Positions 8,845 to 17,851 of a DNA stretch of 64,000 bases are shown piece by piece (the stretch's first letter is position 1; each line of letters starts with the position of its first letter). A program made the position numbers and the translations under genes. This DNA comes from Candidatus Bathyarchaeota archaeon. GTDB taxonomy: Archaea; Thermoproteota; Bathyarchaeia; Bathyarchaeales; Bathycorpusculaceae. The notes under the pieces are model-generated. The model searched no databases, was not told where the DNA came from, and saw only the letters and a program-made list of their open reading frames with translations. The stretch covers positions 682,001 through 746,000 of the forward strand of contig JAOZHS010000002.1 of NCBI GenBank assembly GCA_026014745.1, read 5' to 3'.

Positions 8845-10110
8845 TTAAGCAGAATTGTCGGATTCAAGCGGAGGCGAGGTTGATTTTTCGGGAAGTTCGC
8901 AGCTATTGGTACTGATGGGTTCACTCGGGGGTTCGATTTTGACTGTTCGACCCACCAAAAATGGAATCAACAAAGACATAATCAATGTCGCCAAAATCAC
9001 CAGCGAGAAGCCTATCTCGCCAATGGCGCCTTCACTAAAAGCAACCGTCGCAACAACAATGCCTATGGCGCCGCGACCACCCAATATTCCAGCTAACTGC
9101 TTTGGCGCCACATCCAACACGGAATGTAATCGTTCGATTCGGCGTGAAGCATGGTAAGTCAAGGTAACACCTACACCTAGACCCAGCGCGATTAGCACTG
9201 CTAACCCTATGTAGTAGGGGTAATCGATGCTGCCCAGAACCACTTCAACGCCTGCGAACCCAAAGAACAGAGGAATAAAGAAGATGTTATTCATGGTTGA
9301 AAGCGTCTTGGAAATGTGTTTATAGGATTTTTCGCCGATTAAACCTTCATGAACAATTAGACCTGCAAAGAAAGCGCCCAGAATAAAACTCAGCCCCATG
9401 CTTTCAAACATAGCTGAAACCAGCAAAGCGACAATAATTAGGAAAGCGAATGCGAAGTCATCACGTTTGAAGAATCGGGAGGATCTAAGGAGGATTCTTC
9501 GGAATGCTTCGGCTTTGAGGTTTAGGATGCGGTCTACGGTGAAGTAGACGATTGCGAAGATGAGTATCTCCAAAATCACGGTAAGAGTGCTTTCGAGAGG
9601 TTTCAAAATCCCTGCAAGTATGACGAAGGCTAAAACATCGGACATGGTTACGGATGCAAGTATGATTTGCCCCGTGGTAGTTTTAAGCAGCTTGTATTGG
9701 CAGATTAGAACTGAAACTATAGACAAAGAGGGCACTGCGATAGAGAGAGCAAGGATAAAGTTCTCTGAAGGACTAAAGGGGAAGAATAGCAGCGAAGCTA
9801 GAACCATCAAGCCAAGCGGCACCAAGAAACTGGTAACTGAAAACAATGACGAAAACCGCATAGTACCCAGCATATTGTTGGTTCGCATTTCGAAGCCTAT
9901 GTGGAAAATGATGAAGAACAAAGCGATGTAGGTGATTGCTTGCAAAGGATCGCTTGGGCCAACTAAACACAGGAGGGAGGGTCCAATTATGATGCCACTT
10001 AAAAGTTCGCCGACAACAGAGGGGAAACGAAGCCGTTGAAAGATTTCTCCGATGAGAAGCGCGGCCGCCAACACAATCAAGACGTCGGTTATAATACTAA
10101 ACAGCGCCAT
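8845..10110 (-). CDS. CPA2/Kef-type cation:proton antiporter
   Basis: About 421 residues with twelve or more hydrophobic segments: a Na+/H+ exchanger membrane domain of the CPA2 type. Typical features are GELLSGIIIGPSLL near residue 36, AVPSLSIVSVLICQ with the unwound-helix region, GAFFAGLIVHE, and GILGGRGAIGIVVATVAFSEGAIG near the end. No TrkA-N/RCK domain is fused; the last 30 residues are hydrophilic and Ser/Pro-rich. It would exchange a monovalent cation for protons across the cytoplasmic membrane. It stands alone, after RuBisCO on the same strand but 145 bp away with a hairpin between. Confidence 0.88.
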   Translation of the reverse strand: MALFSIITDVLIVLAAALLIGEIFQRLRFPSVVGELLSGIIIGPSLLCLVGPSDPLQAITYIALFFIIFHIGFEMRTNNMLGTMRFSSLFSVTSFLVPLGLMVLASLLFFPFSPSENFILALSIAVPSLSIVSVLICQYKLLKTTTGQIILASVTMSDVLAFVILAGILKPLESTLTVILEILIFAIVYFTVDRILNLKAEAFRRILLRSSRFFKRDDFAFAFLIIVALLVSAMFESMGLSFILGAFFAGLIVHEGLIGEKSYKHISKTLSTMNNIFFIPLFFGFAGVEVVLGSIDYPYYIGLAVLIALGLGVGVTLTYHASRRIERLHSVLDVAPKQLAGILGGRGAIGIVVATVAFSEGAIGEIGFSLVILATLIMSLLIPFLVGRTVKIEPPSEPISTNSCELPEKSTSPPLESDNSA

Positions 10111-10241
10111 CTTGAGATTCCTCCGTGTCTTCTGGTTATACTAATTTGCGTTTGACGAAACCCTGGACCCGAAGGAGATCTATGAAGCCCACTGTAGCTT
10201 CGTCAAAAGAACAAAGCAAAGGTAATAGATAAAGGGGTAGG

Positions 10242-10259
10242 TTAACCCAACAGGGTTAA
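10242..10259. terminator. Perfect hairpin at the RuBisCO 3' end
   Basis: A perfect 7-bp inverted repeat, TTAACCC-AACA-GGGTTAA, spans the RuBisCO stop codon (10256-10258). In RNA it would form a short stem with a 4-base loop. Its place at the very end of the gene suggests 3'-end formation or mRNA protection, though archaeal termination usually relies on T-runs and none follows directly. Confidence 0.4.
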
Positions 10260-11479
10260 GCCCGCCATTTTTGGAGTGCCACCGAGAGTTCGCTGTGGGT
10301 TTGCGCGTATTCCTCAAGCGATAGACCCTTCAGGGTTGCGTCGACTGCTTGCCGCATCGCTTTTGCGCCAGCTGCGGTGCCGTTAGGGTGACCATGAATG
10401 CCGCCGCCTGCCTGCAGCACCACATCATTGCCGAATATGTCCAGCAAAGCGGGCACCAGACGAGGATACAGGCCGCCGCTGGCAACGGGCAACACCGACT
10501 TCAAAATGCCCAATTCAGACTTGCAAGCATTGATGTTGTCGACTACTTCAGGTTTAGTTTCAGACATCTTACCCACCACGGTACCCACATGGAGTTGGTC
10601 AACGCCTAATATGCGGGCGACGGTGGCAATGGGTTTCATCGCAATGCCGTGCACTTGGCTCTTAGTGAATGCGGCGTGACCTGCGCGGTGTGCGTGGAAA
10701 ACAAGTTTGAAGTTTTGGTCACGCAGGGTTTGAAGGGCGGACCAACCGCAGGTTAAAATATCAATCATAATGTATTCGCCGCCGTGATCAAGCACGCTTT
10801 GGGCACGTTTAAGCATCACTTCGGTTTCGGCAGTGACGTTTATCATGTAAACTTTACGTTCACCCGTCTCAGACTGAGCCTTATCCCTTGCTTCCAAGGT
10901 CTGCACAAGCCGCTCGTCGAAGGGGTTGAAACGTTGGCTACTGAGGTTCTCGTCGTCTTTTACTACGTCGCAGCCGCCACGCCAAGCCTCATAGGCAACT
11001 TGGGCGTGGTCACGGGTGTTTAGACCCAATTTAGGTTTAATGATAGTGCCAACAAGGGGACGCTTAGGCACAACAAGAAGACTGCGGATGCCAGCTATTC
11101 CAAAGGCGGGTCCTTTAAAGCTGTCAAGGAGGGCTTTGGGGAATTCGATGTCGAGTAAGCGGAGGTTTTTGAGTGCTTTGAGTCCAAAGACGTTGCCTGC
11201 GACGCTGCTTAGGATGTTGGGCATGTTGGAGGCTTCGAAGAGCTCGATGGGGTAAGCGATTTTGATGGTGTTGCCCTGCATGCTGAACACGTGGGCGGCT
11301 AAGGCTTTAACGTAGGGTTTCTCGGTGGTGAGCTCGGTCCAGGTGCCCACGGAGCTTTCCGCCGCGACCCCGCCTGCCGCTTCCTCTAAGCTTATGCCTT
11401 CAGGTTCAACCAGAAAAGTGCAAATCAAATCAGTTTCTTTAGGGCGATAAGTTAAATCGATAAAGTCTAGGTACTTCAA
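10256..11479 (-). CDS. rbcL: Ribulose-1,5-bisphosphate carboxylase, form III
   Basis: About 407 residues, closest in pattern to the methanogen-type form III enzymes. It carboxylates ribulose 1,5-bisphosphate to two 3-phosphoglycerates, in archaea mostly as part of AMP breakdown. Active-site residues are all present: E41, T46, W47, N96, K148 (GTIIKPK), carbamylated K174 with D176-E177 (VVKDDEN), H264 (HRA), H297 (LHVGT), loop-6 K304 (VVGK), S334 (ASGG) and the late GGG. One oddity is Gly267 where the usual HRAMH motif has Met. The start is TTG at 11479. The gene diverges from AMP phosphorylase across 75 bp that hold a shared inverted repeat. Confidence 0.95.
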   Translation of the reverse strand: MKYLDFIDLTYRPKETDLICTFLVEPEGISLEEAAGGVAAESSVGTWTELTTEKPYVKALAAHVFSMQGNTIKIAYPIELFEASNMPNILSSVAGNVFGLKALKNLRLLDIEFPKALLDSFKGPAFGIAGIRSLLVVPKRPLVGTIIKPKLGLNTRDHAQVAYEAWRGGCDVVKDDENLSSQRFNPFDERLVQTLEARDKAQSETGERKVYMINVTAETEVMLKRAQSVLDHGGEYIMIDILTCGWSALQTLRDQNFKLVFHAHRAGHAAFTKSQVHGIAMKPIATVARILGVDQLHVGTVVGKMSETKPEVVDNINACKSELGILKSVLPVASGGLYPRLVPALLDIFGNDVVLQAGGGIHGHPNGTAAGAKAMRQAVDATLKGLSLEEYAQTHSELSVALQKWRA

Positions 11480-11507
11480 AGCAAGACATCTCGCAGTGAT
11501 GTTTGAC

Positions 11508-11545
11508 TGGGTTTTCCTTAAAATCTTTAACTATTTCCAAACCCA
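11508..11545. promoter_or_regulatory. Inverted repeat in the RuBisCO/AMP phosphorylase divergent promoter
   Basis: TGGGTTT (11508-11514) and AAACCCA (11539-11545) form a 7-bp inverted repeat with a 24-bp AT-rich spacer centred between the two divergent genes. The spacer contains TTAAAATC-type TATA-like sequence. It could be a shared operator for two enzymes of the same pathway; no regulator is visible nearby. Confidence 0.35.
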
Positions 11546-11554
11546 TCACTTACG

Positions 11555-13111
11555 GTGGGTATCTCTTTGGAGTTTATAGTTGAACTCTTAAACATCACTA
11601 CAGGCGGAAACCGAATTGCGGTGCTGGGTGAACACAGCGCCAACCTGCTGGGCGTGCATAGTTCAGACAGAATAAAAATCCGATATGGCAACAAAGAAAT
11701 GATAGCCATCACTAACATCGCGGAGCATTTCCCCGAAAACCGCATTGGACTCTTCGAGGAAACCGAAGCAGCCCTCCAAGTAAAAGACGACGAAGTAGTC
11801 GACGTACAGTTAGCGTCGTTGCCTGAGTCACTCTTTAACATCCGAGCTAAACTCCATGGCCAACGTCTCCGCGAACAGGACATAGACGCCATTGTCAAAG
11901 ACGTTGTTGAGCGGCATCTTAGCACGGTAGAAATCGCGGCTTTTCTCACCGCATTAAGCATTCATGGAATTAGTTCAAGCGAAAATGAAGCCCTCTCACG
12001 CGCCATGATTTCCACGGGTAAATCGCTTGATTTCGGCGCAGGCCCCATTCTGGATAAGCACAGCGTCGGCGGAATCCCGGGCGATAAAACCAGCATGCTA
12101 GTTGTGCCCATCGTCGCGGCGGCAGGCTTCACTATCCCCAAAACTTCGTCGCGAGCCATCACGTCTCCTGCTGGAACCGCTGACCGTGTTGAAACGCTTT
12201 GCCCCGTTAACCTCTCGATTGAAGAAATCAAGAAGGTCGTGAAGAAGACTAATGGGTGTTTGGTGTGGGGCGGCTCCTTAGAGTTGGCGCCCGCTGATGA
12301 CCTCTTCATCCAAGTCGAGTACCCACTCGGCATTGACCCGATGTTGTTGCCTTCTATTTTAAGCAAAAAGAAAGCCATCGGAGCAACTCACGTCGTCATC
12401 GATATCCCCACGGGCATGGGCGCAAAAATCAAAACCCGCACCGAAGCCTACACCTTAGCCTCAGACTTCGTGGATTTAGGCAAACGCTTAGGGTTAACCA
12501 TACAGTGTGCATTGACTTTTGGTGACCAACCGTTAGGTTGTGGTATGGGTCCTGTTTTGGAGGCACAAGAAGCCTTAGCCACCCTTGGCGGCGGTGGACC
12601 CCCCGATTTGAGGGAAAAAGCAGTGAGTTTAGCTGGGATGCTGTTTGAACTGGTCGGCGTGGAAAATGGACGCGGCATGGCAGAGGACATGATTGACAGC
12701 GGAAAAGCAGAACGAAAGATGCGTGAAATCATTGAGGCACAGGGTGGTGACCCAACGGTTAAAGCTGACGATTTGCCCATAGGTGCCTACAAGGCGGCGG
12801 TGCATTCGGACCGTGCGGGGAAGGTTCTGTGGCTTAGCACGGATGATTTGGTGCGGGTTGCCCGTGAAGCAGGTACACCCAAAGAGAAAGGTGCAGGCGT
12901 CCGTTTGCATGTTAAATTGGGTGATACGGTGCATAAGGATGGGGTGTTGTTTGAGATTTATGCGGATCGCAGCAGCAAGCTGTCCTCGGCGTTAGAACTC
13001 GCCAAACAGCTTTCGCCCATTGTGCTGAGCAAGAAGCCTGAAGAGAAAATGGTGCTTGACCAGTTTCCCGAGAGAACCACGCATGAGAAAGCCTTCATAA
13101 TTGACCGATAA
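11555..13111 (+). CDS. deoA: AMP phosphorylase
   Basis: About 518 residues of the thymidine/pyrimidine phosphorylase superfamily with the archaeal N-terminal extension (about 85 residues) that marks AMP phosphorylases. Family enzymes phosphorolyse AMP, and also CMP and UMP, to the free base and ribose 1,5-bisphosphate. Typical motifs are DKHSVGGIPGDKTSM near residue 167, TSSRAITSPAGTADRVE near 208, IDIPTGMGAK near 285 and CGMGPVLEA near 328. The GTG at 11555 is the likely start. The product feeds the isomerase at 7443-8360 and then RuBisCO, which is transcribed divergently next door. Confidence 0.93.
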   Translation: MGISLEFIVELLNITTGGNRIAVLGEHSANLLGVHSSDRIKIRYGNKEMIAITNIAEHFPENRIGLFEETEAALQVKDDEVVDVQLASLPESLFNIRAKLHGQRLREQDIDAIVKDVVERHLSTVEIAAFLTALSIHGISSSENEALSRAMISTGKSLDFGAGPILDKHSVGGIPGDKTSMLVVPIVAAAGFTIPKTSSRAITSPAGTADRVETLCPVNLSIEEIKKVVKKTNGCLVWGGSLELAPADDLFIQVEYPLGIDPMLLPSILSKKKAIGATHVVIDIPTGMGAKIKTRTEAYTLASDFVDLGKRLGLTIQCALTFGDQPLGCGMGPVLEAQEALATLGGGGPPDLREKAVSLAGMLFELVGVENGRGMAEDMIDSGKAERKMREIIEAQGGDPTVKADDLPIGAYKAAVHSDRAGKVLWLSTDDLVRVAREAGTPKEKGAGVRLHVKLGDTVHKDGVLFEIYADRSSKLSSALELAKQLSPIVLSKKPEEKMVLDQFPERTTHEKAFIIDR

Positions 13112-13116
13112 GACGT

Positions 13117-13485
13117 TTATCCTCGGGTTATGGCGCCGCCGATTAAGCCGCCGACTGCAGATATGATGCCTGTGAAGAGCGCGAGCAATATGGCCATCAA
13201 TCCGACTGCTAATCCTGCTAAACCGCCGAAGAGTGCGCCTTCCAGCCCAGAGGTTAAGCCGCCAAATATGGTTAAGCCGATGAAGCCCACGATTGCAATT
13301 AGGATGCCGCCGAATATGCCGGCTAAGAAACCAGCAAGTAAGCCTCTGCTGACACCTCGAGCTACAAGCCCCGCCACGATTCCGCCGATAAAAGCTCCTA
13401 GCAGTTGACCTAACCCCGGTAAAAGAAAAGCCAAAACTATCGTTACCAAGAACCCGATGAATGCACCTAACCAGACACTGCCCAA
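13117..13485 (-). CDS. Gly-rich multi-helix membrane protein (DUF5518-like)
   Basis: About 122 residues, almost wholly hydrophobic, with four predicted helices rich in Gly and Ala (GLGQLLGAFIGGIVAGLVARG, and repeated GG/GLAG motifs) like glycine-zipper proteins. It resembles archaeal DUF5518-type proteins. The TTG start at 13485 follows a GGAGGGA ribosome site. It is a tandem paralogue of 13575-13931, starting with the same GS-x-x-LG pattern. Function unknown. Confidence 0.65.
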   Translation of the reverse strand: MGSVWLGAFIGFLVTIVLAFLLPGLGQLLGAFIGGIVAGLVARGVSRGLLAGFLAGIFGGILIAIVGFIGLTIFGGLTSGLEGALFGGLAGLAVGLMAILLALFTGIISAVGGLIGGAITRG

Positions 13486-13574
13486 AAAAGTCCCTCCTAC
13501 ACGTTTCTAATTAGCAGAAATGAGGGTGGTTAGATAATGGTTTGTTGGTGTATGGATGAAGCAACAGGATTTTT

Positions 13575-13931
13575 TTATCGGGTGACTAAGCCGCCTACGA
13601 ATCCGCCGATAGCTGAAAGAATCGTCACCAGCACAAGCACCAGTATGCCCAGCACTATGCCTGCTAAGCCGCCGAATATGAAACCCAACACGCCGTAGCG
13701 TACCGTTTCAACGACAATAACATGTAGAAAGCTTAGGATGCCTAGGATTATGGCGCTGGCAATTCCTGAAAGACCGCCCGCGATGGAGCCTGCAATCATG
13801 CCTCGGGCGATTAATCCAGCAACAAACCCGCCGATGAGGGCGCCCAAAAGAAAGCCTAAACCGGGATAGATTATGCTAAGGACAACTGTTACAATGAAGC
13901 CTACCAGAGTGCCAAGTCCAATGCTACCCAA
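13575..13931 (-). CDS. Gly-rich multi-helix membrane protein, paralogue
   Basis: About 118 residues, four hydrophobic Gly/Ala-rich helices, paralogous to the downstream 13117-13485 protein (shared LGxLIGGFVAGLIARG and late AIGGFVGGLVTR). Alignment of the two N-termini favours the TTG at 13931 over the upstream TTG at 13955. The two copies lie 90 bp apart on the same strand. Function unknown; membrane-embedded. Confidence 0.6.
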   Translation of the reverse strand: MGSIGLGTLVGFIVTVVLSIIYPGLGFLLGALIGGFVAGLIARGMIAGSIAGGLSGIASAIILGILSFLHVIVVETVRYGVLGFIFGGLAGIVLGILVLVLVTILSAIGGFVGGLVTR

Positions 13932-13977
13932 GACTACACCGTAAGGGGCATACAAAAAAGAAAATAAAAAGGTTATT

Positions 13978-14676
13978 CTACCGTGCGCGGGTATTGCGAA
14001 CTTTAGGTTCCAGCAATGTCCAGAGCCAATCGGTGAATTCTTGGAGGTTCTTGGTTTGTATAAAGATTTCTCCGGGACCCGTGATTTGGGTAACGAGACC
14101 TTCGCCGCCGAGCAGGGTTTCTTTTAAGCCTCCGAATTTGGTGACTCTGTAACTGCAGGATTCGCTAAAGCCCACGAGGTGGAAGTTGTCGACGGTCAGG
14201 GTTTCTCCGGCTTGGAGGGTGTGGGTGTCGATGGCTCCGAAGGTGTTGATGAACATTTGACCGTTACCTGTGGCTTTTATCATGAAGAGACCTTGTCCGA
14301 AGAGTCCTTTGGTGAAGCCTTCCCATTTAACGTCAAGGTCGATGCCTTGCGTGGAGGCGATGTAGGCGGATTTTTGGATGACGTATCCGCGTCCGGGTGT
14401 TAAGGAGAGCTGTTGGATGTCTCCGACGGGTGCCGCAACGAACCCTGCTTGCCCTGCACCGTTGGTGGCAGTGTAATCGTTAACCCAAAATGATTGACCG
14501 CCGATGATGCTTAGCCCTAGGCTGCCCCAGAGGCTTTTTTCACGTTTACGAGTATGTACTTCGATGTTGGGGGTCATGTAGGTCATGGAGCCTGATTCTG
14601 CGGTCAGGGTTTCGCCTTGGTCTAAGTCGGCGACTAAAAGAGCGTATGAAGGTTTGTACTTTACTTCAAATTTCAT
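13978..14676 (-). CDS. AIM24 / TIGR00266-family protein
   Basis: About 232 residues of the AIM24-like family, a soluble beta-rich fold found in bacteria, archaea and mitochondria, with no settled biochemical role. Telling motifs are ESGSMTYMTPNIEVHTR (residues 27-43), GQSFWVNDYTA, GFVAAPVGDIQQLSL, FGQGLFMIKATGNGQ and LLGGEGLVTQITGPGEIFIQT near the C-terminus. The length is normal for the family. It lies upstream of the two Gly-rich membrane proteins on the same strand and may share a transcript with them. Confidence 0.88.
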   Translation of the reverse strand: MKFEVKYKPSYALLVADLDQGETLTAESGSMTYMTPNIEVHTRKREKSLWGSLGLSIIGGQSFWVNDYTATNGAGQAGFVAAPVGDIQQLSLTPGRGYVIQKSAYIASTQGIDLDVKWEGFTKGLFGQGLFMIKATGNGQMFINTFGAIDTHTLQAGETLTVDNFHLVGFSESCSYRVTKFGGLKETLLGGEGLVTQITGPGEIFIQTKNLQEFTDWLWTLLEPKVRNTRAR

Positions 14677-14876
14677 GCAACTATCACCTTACAAAAGGAA
14701 TTTGTTCTGTGCTAGGTTGGTGTGGGTTGTATAAATGCTTAATGAAAAGAGTATGAAGAGCCAGTGGGTTTGGTTGAGGTTTTTTGGCGAATTTTACCCT
14801 GAATATGCGCTACTTATAAAAAGCTCCAAAACAACCCAGAATGTAGGTTTAAAAGTCAGGCTTCATAGGGAACGAA

Positions 14877-15593
14877 ATGCAGACGCCAGTCCATGTTATC
14901 CTAAAGAAAACATTCAGCATCGCCTTAATCTTCAACTCGCTAATTACCATAGCCACAGTTGCAGGCATCATATACGGCTACTACCTATCCTACCCTTACT
15001 GGGAACCCTACGCGCCATTCTTAATTAACGGCAATATCTTCTGGTTGGCGTTAGCCGCGGGCTTCATCAACATCTTCCCCGGCGCCAGCATTGGACGCGC
15101 ACTCCACACAGGACGCTTCCTATTCCACCACTACGTCTACGGCTTCTTCGTGCTGCTCTCAACATCGGCGTTTGTTATGGTATTCACGCCAATCCCGTTG
15201 CCCAGCCTATTCTTTGTAGACTCCAACAGCATAGCCGTAAACGCTGGGCGCGTATTTTTCCTAGCAGGATTAGCGCTGCTGCTTGATGATTTACCTGATG
15301 TTTCAAAACGGATGGAACGAGGGCTAAACTGGCTAAAAAGACAAGCTTATGAAGGCAGAAAAATCCTTCATATCTTTCAATTCGTTACAGGTGTTTCGTC
15401 ACTGTACTGTTGTCTCTCCATCTTGTTGCACACACTCACAACTTGGGAACGGGCGCTACCAAACGTATTCGTCATCGGCAGCCTCTTTGTAACTAGCATA
15501 ACCTCGTTCGCCTGTTTCAGGCGCAAAGCTTGGCTAAACATCACCCCACCTGAACCTAAACCGCTCAGCGCTTTTGCTTCACAACCTCTTTAG
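14877..15593 (+). CDS. Unknown multi-spanning membrane protein
   Basis: About 238 residues with five or six hydrophobic segments (near residues 14-36, 50-65, 85-105, 125-140, 165-185 and 195-212). Conserved-looking loop stretches are GRALHTGRFLFHHYVYGFF, with several His and Arg residues next to a membrane helix, and LLLDDLPDVSKRME. The first could be a metal or haem site, but that is speculation. A TATA-like CTTATAAAAA sits at 14813-14822. Its last 29 bp overlap the end of the convergent NERD-domain gene. No family recognised. Confidence 0.7.
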   Translation: MQTPVHVILKKTFSIALIFNSLITIATVAGIIYGYYLSYPYWEPYAPFLINGNIFWLALAAGFINIFPGASIGRALHTGRFLFHHYVYGFFVLLSTSAFVMVFTPIPLPSLFFVDSNSIAVNAGRVFFLAGLALLLDDLPDVSKRMERGLNWLKRQAYEGRKILHIFQFVTGVSSLYCCLSILLHTLTTWERALPNVFVIGSLFVTSITSFACFRRKAWLNITPPEPKPLSAFASQPL

Positions 15594-16278
15594 CTAAGGC
15601 CTCAAGTTCTTGGCGAGAAAGTTGCCGCGGACTTAAATGCGTCGAGATGTGACGTGATAGTTGAGGAAGCATAACAATTGGCACGGCGGGATTGTATAAG
15701 TGCAGCATAGCATGTTTGTTTGTGAAAACCACGACGCCTTCAACCCAGACGCCTAAACCGTGCAGGTCCGGTGAGCTGTCAATTATGTGGCGGATTTTTG
15801 CGGCGTTACGTCTCACTTGCTGGCTGGGCGAAGAGGGAATCTGTTTGCCGCTGCGTTGCCAAGAGTCTCTGTTGCAGGTGATGTTGCCGCTCCAGTTTTT
15901 GGTCTCCAAGACAAACACTCCCGTGGGACCTAAAACGACGTGGTCAATGTCGCCGCCGCCTCCCTGCAAATACAAGTCGTTTATAAGATAGTAGTCGTCG
16001 TTTAGGCTGCGTGTTAGATGGTCTGCGACGTTTCTTTCCCCCTGCAAGCCGCCACTGTAGATGTGGTATCTGCGCAGGTAATAGTATGAGGTTACCAGCG
16101 GAGCCAGCAAGAAAACAAAACCCGCTATCTCCAAAAGCCCAACGTGTAAAGATGTTACGATGCGATAAATCAGAAGAGCAAAAACTGCTAATAAGATGAG
16201 GAGGCTGAGCGCTGCTTTGGCGAAGTTTTTTCGGACTTGGTTTTTTAGGTAGCTGTTGGAGGCTTTTATTTTTCGCAT
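15565..16278 (-). CDS. Membrane-anchored NERD-domain protein
   Basis: About 237 residues. Two membrane helices (residues 20-42 and 46-66) precede a nuclease-related (NERD) domain: GLQGERNVADHL near 79, GDIDHVVLGPTGVFVLETKNW near 108, and a following VRRNAAKIRH helix. The D-x-V and E-T-K residues match the PD-(D/E)xK-like core of the domain, so a nuclease is possible but unproven. The catalytic domain would face the cytoplasm. It stands alone and converges with 14877-15593. Confidence 0.82.
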   Translation of the reverse strand: MRKIKASNSYLKNQVRKNFAKAALSLLILLAVFALLIYRIVTSLHVGLLEIAGFVFLLAPLVTSYYYLRRYHIYSGGLQGERNVADHLTRSLNDDYYLINDLYLQGGGGDIDHVVLGPTGVFVLETKNWSGNITCNRDSWQRSGKQIPSSPSQQVRRNAAKIRHIIDSSPDLHGLGVWVEGVVVFTNKHAMLHLYNPAVPIVMLPQLSRHISTHLSPRQLSRQELEALAKEVVKQKR

Positions 16279-16438
16279 TAGTTCATAGTGCTTGTTTAAG
16301 CTATATTATGGTATGGTGCGCTAAGTCGCTGCTTCTAAGTAAAAGAAATGTTTTCCGTAAGGGAGGATTTGAAAAAAAAATTATCCCTGTGTATACTTCA
16401 GATAAGGGAGGGAGGTCTCAGGAAGAGACCATACAGGG

Positions 16439-17851
16439 TTATTTCTTGTTCATGAGGTATTCATGCATGGCTTTGGCTGCACGTTTACCTGCACCCATGG
16501 CGCTAATGACAGTGGCTGCTCCTGTGGCTACGTCGCCGCCTGCATAGACACCCTCTAAGCTGGTTTTACCGTTCTCGTCCACGGTGATGGTGCCGTGTCG
16601 GGGGTCGCTTTGTAAGCCGTCGGTGGTACCTTGGATGATGGGGTTGGGGGTTTGTCCAATAGCGATGATGACGGTGTCGACGTCCATGGTGAATTCTGAG
16701 CCTGGGACGGCTTTGACGCCTCTTCGTCCTTTTGCGTCAGGTTCGGTGAGTGCCATAGCAATGCATTTCATGGCTTTCACCCAGCCTTTGCTGTCGCCGT
16801 AGAATTCAACTGGGGCTGAAAGGAATTTGCATTGTAAGCCTTCTTCTTCAGCGTTCTCGATTTCTTCGTGACGTGCAGGGAGTTCTTCGCGTCCGCGGCG
16901 GTAGAGCAGGATGACTTCAGCGCCTAAACGCATGCTACACCGTGCGCAGTCCATAGCGACGTTGCCGCCGCCGATGACCACAACGTGTTTGCCGATGCGG
17001 ATGGGGGTGTCATATTCGGGGAACTGGAATGCCTTCATTAGGTTAACGCGGATAAGGAACTCGTTGGCGCTGTAGATGCCGCCGAGGTTCTCGCCGGGGG
17101 AACCAGTAAATGTTGGTAGACCTGCGCCGCTGCCGATGAAGACTGCATCGTAGCCGCCTTGTTTCATTAGTTCAGGTATGGTGTGGATTCTGCCAATGAG
17201 GTTGCCGACGCGAAGGTCGACGCCGAGTTTCTGGACGTATTCAACTTCGTTCTGCACAATCGCTTTCGGGAGCCGGAATTCGGGGATACCATAAGATAAC
17301 ACTCCGCCGCCAACGTGAAGGGCTTCAAACATCGTGACTGAGTGTCCAAGTTTAACGAGGTCAGCTGCAACGGTTAAGCCTGCGGGTCCCGCGCCTATGA
17401 CAGCCACTTTTTTGCCTGTCGGAGGCGCTTTAGGCGGTAGCGTTGCGCCGTTGTCGCGTTCCCAATCCGCCAAGAACCGCTCGAGGCGTCCGATGCTGAC
17501 CGGGTCACCCATTCTGCCAATGACACATTTCGCTTGGCACTGCACTTCTTGAGGACAGACACGTCCACAGACTGCGGGTAGGGCGTTTTTGGATTTGATG
17601 ATTTGGATGCCTTCAGCGTATTTCTTTTCTTTGATGGCTTTGATGAATTGGGGTATGGGGACTTCTACGGGGCAGCCGCTTCGGCACATGGGATTGGGGC
17701 ATTGTAGGCAGCGGGTGGCTTCTTCTTGGGCTTCCGCTTCCGTGTAGCCTAGGGCGACTTCGCTGAAGTTTTTAGCGCGAACTGTGGGTTCTTGCTTTGC
17801 CATTTCCACTGCTTTTCGGTTTAGTTTGGGTTTAGGCTTTGTTTCTGCCAC
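16439..17851 (-). CDS. NfnL-like NADPH oxidoreductase subunit (glutamate synthase small-subunit family)
   Basis: About 470 residues. The N-terminus has two [4Fe-4S] motif sets (numbering from the upstream ATG): C53, C56, C61, C65 and C100, C104, C110, C114. Then come an FAD site (AVIGAGPAGLT near 156), an NAD(P) site (VVIGGGNVAMDCA near 295) and a second flavin motif (GVYAGGDVATGAATV near the end). It matches the large subunit of Nfn (NADH-dependent ferredoxin:NADP oxidoreductase) and archaeal sulfide dehydrogenase; only the pairing with the next gene, not the sequence, tells it from GltD. A GTG at 17851, 8 nt after GGAGG, is preferred to the ATG at 17866. It overlaps the NfnS-like gene. Confidence 0.85.
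   Translation of the reverse strand: MAETKPKPKLNRKAVEMAKQEPTVRAKNFSEVALGYTEAEAQEEATRCLQCPNPMCRSGCPVEVPIPQFIKAIKEKKYAEGIQIIKSKNALPAVCGRVCPQEVQCQAKCVIGRMGDPVSIGRLERFLADWERDNGATLPPKAPPTGKKVAVIGAGPAGLTVAADLVKLGHSVTMFEALHVGGGVLSYGIPEFRLPKAIVQNEVEYVQKLGVDLRVGNLIGRIHTIPELMKQGGYDAVFIGSGAGLPTFTGSPGENLGGIYSANEFLIRVNLMKAFQFPEYDTPIRIGKHVVVIGGGNVAMDCARCSMRLGAEVILLYRRGREELPARHEEIENAEEEGLQCKFLSAPVEFYGDSKGWVKAMKCIAMALTEPDAKGRRGVKAVPGSEFTMDVDTVIIAIGQTPNPIIQGTTDGLQSDPRHGTITVDENGKTSLEGVYAGGDVATGAATVISAMGAGKRAAKAMHEYLMNKK

Noticed and set aside
11962-12934. Antisense frames within the AMP phosphorylase gene
   Set aside because: The sense frame is continuous and has all catalytic motifs.
14735-15028. 97-codon frame overlapping the start of the membrane protein at 14877
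   Set aside because: It reads through the promoter and becomes His/Leu-rich out of frame with a convincing membrane protein.
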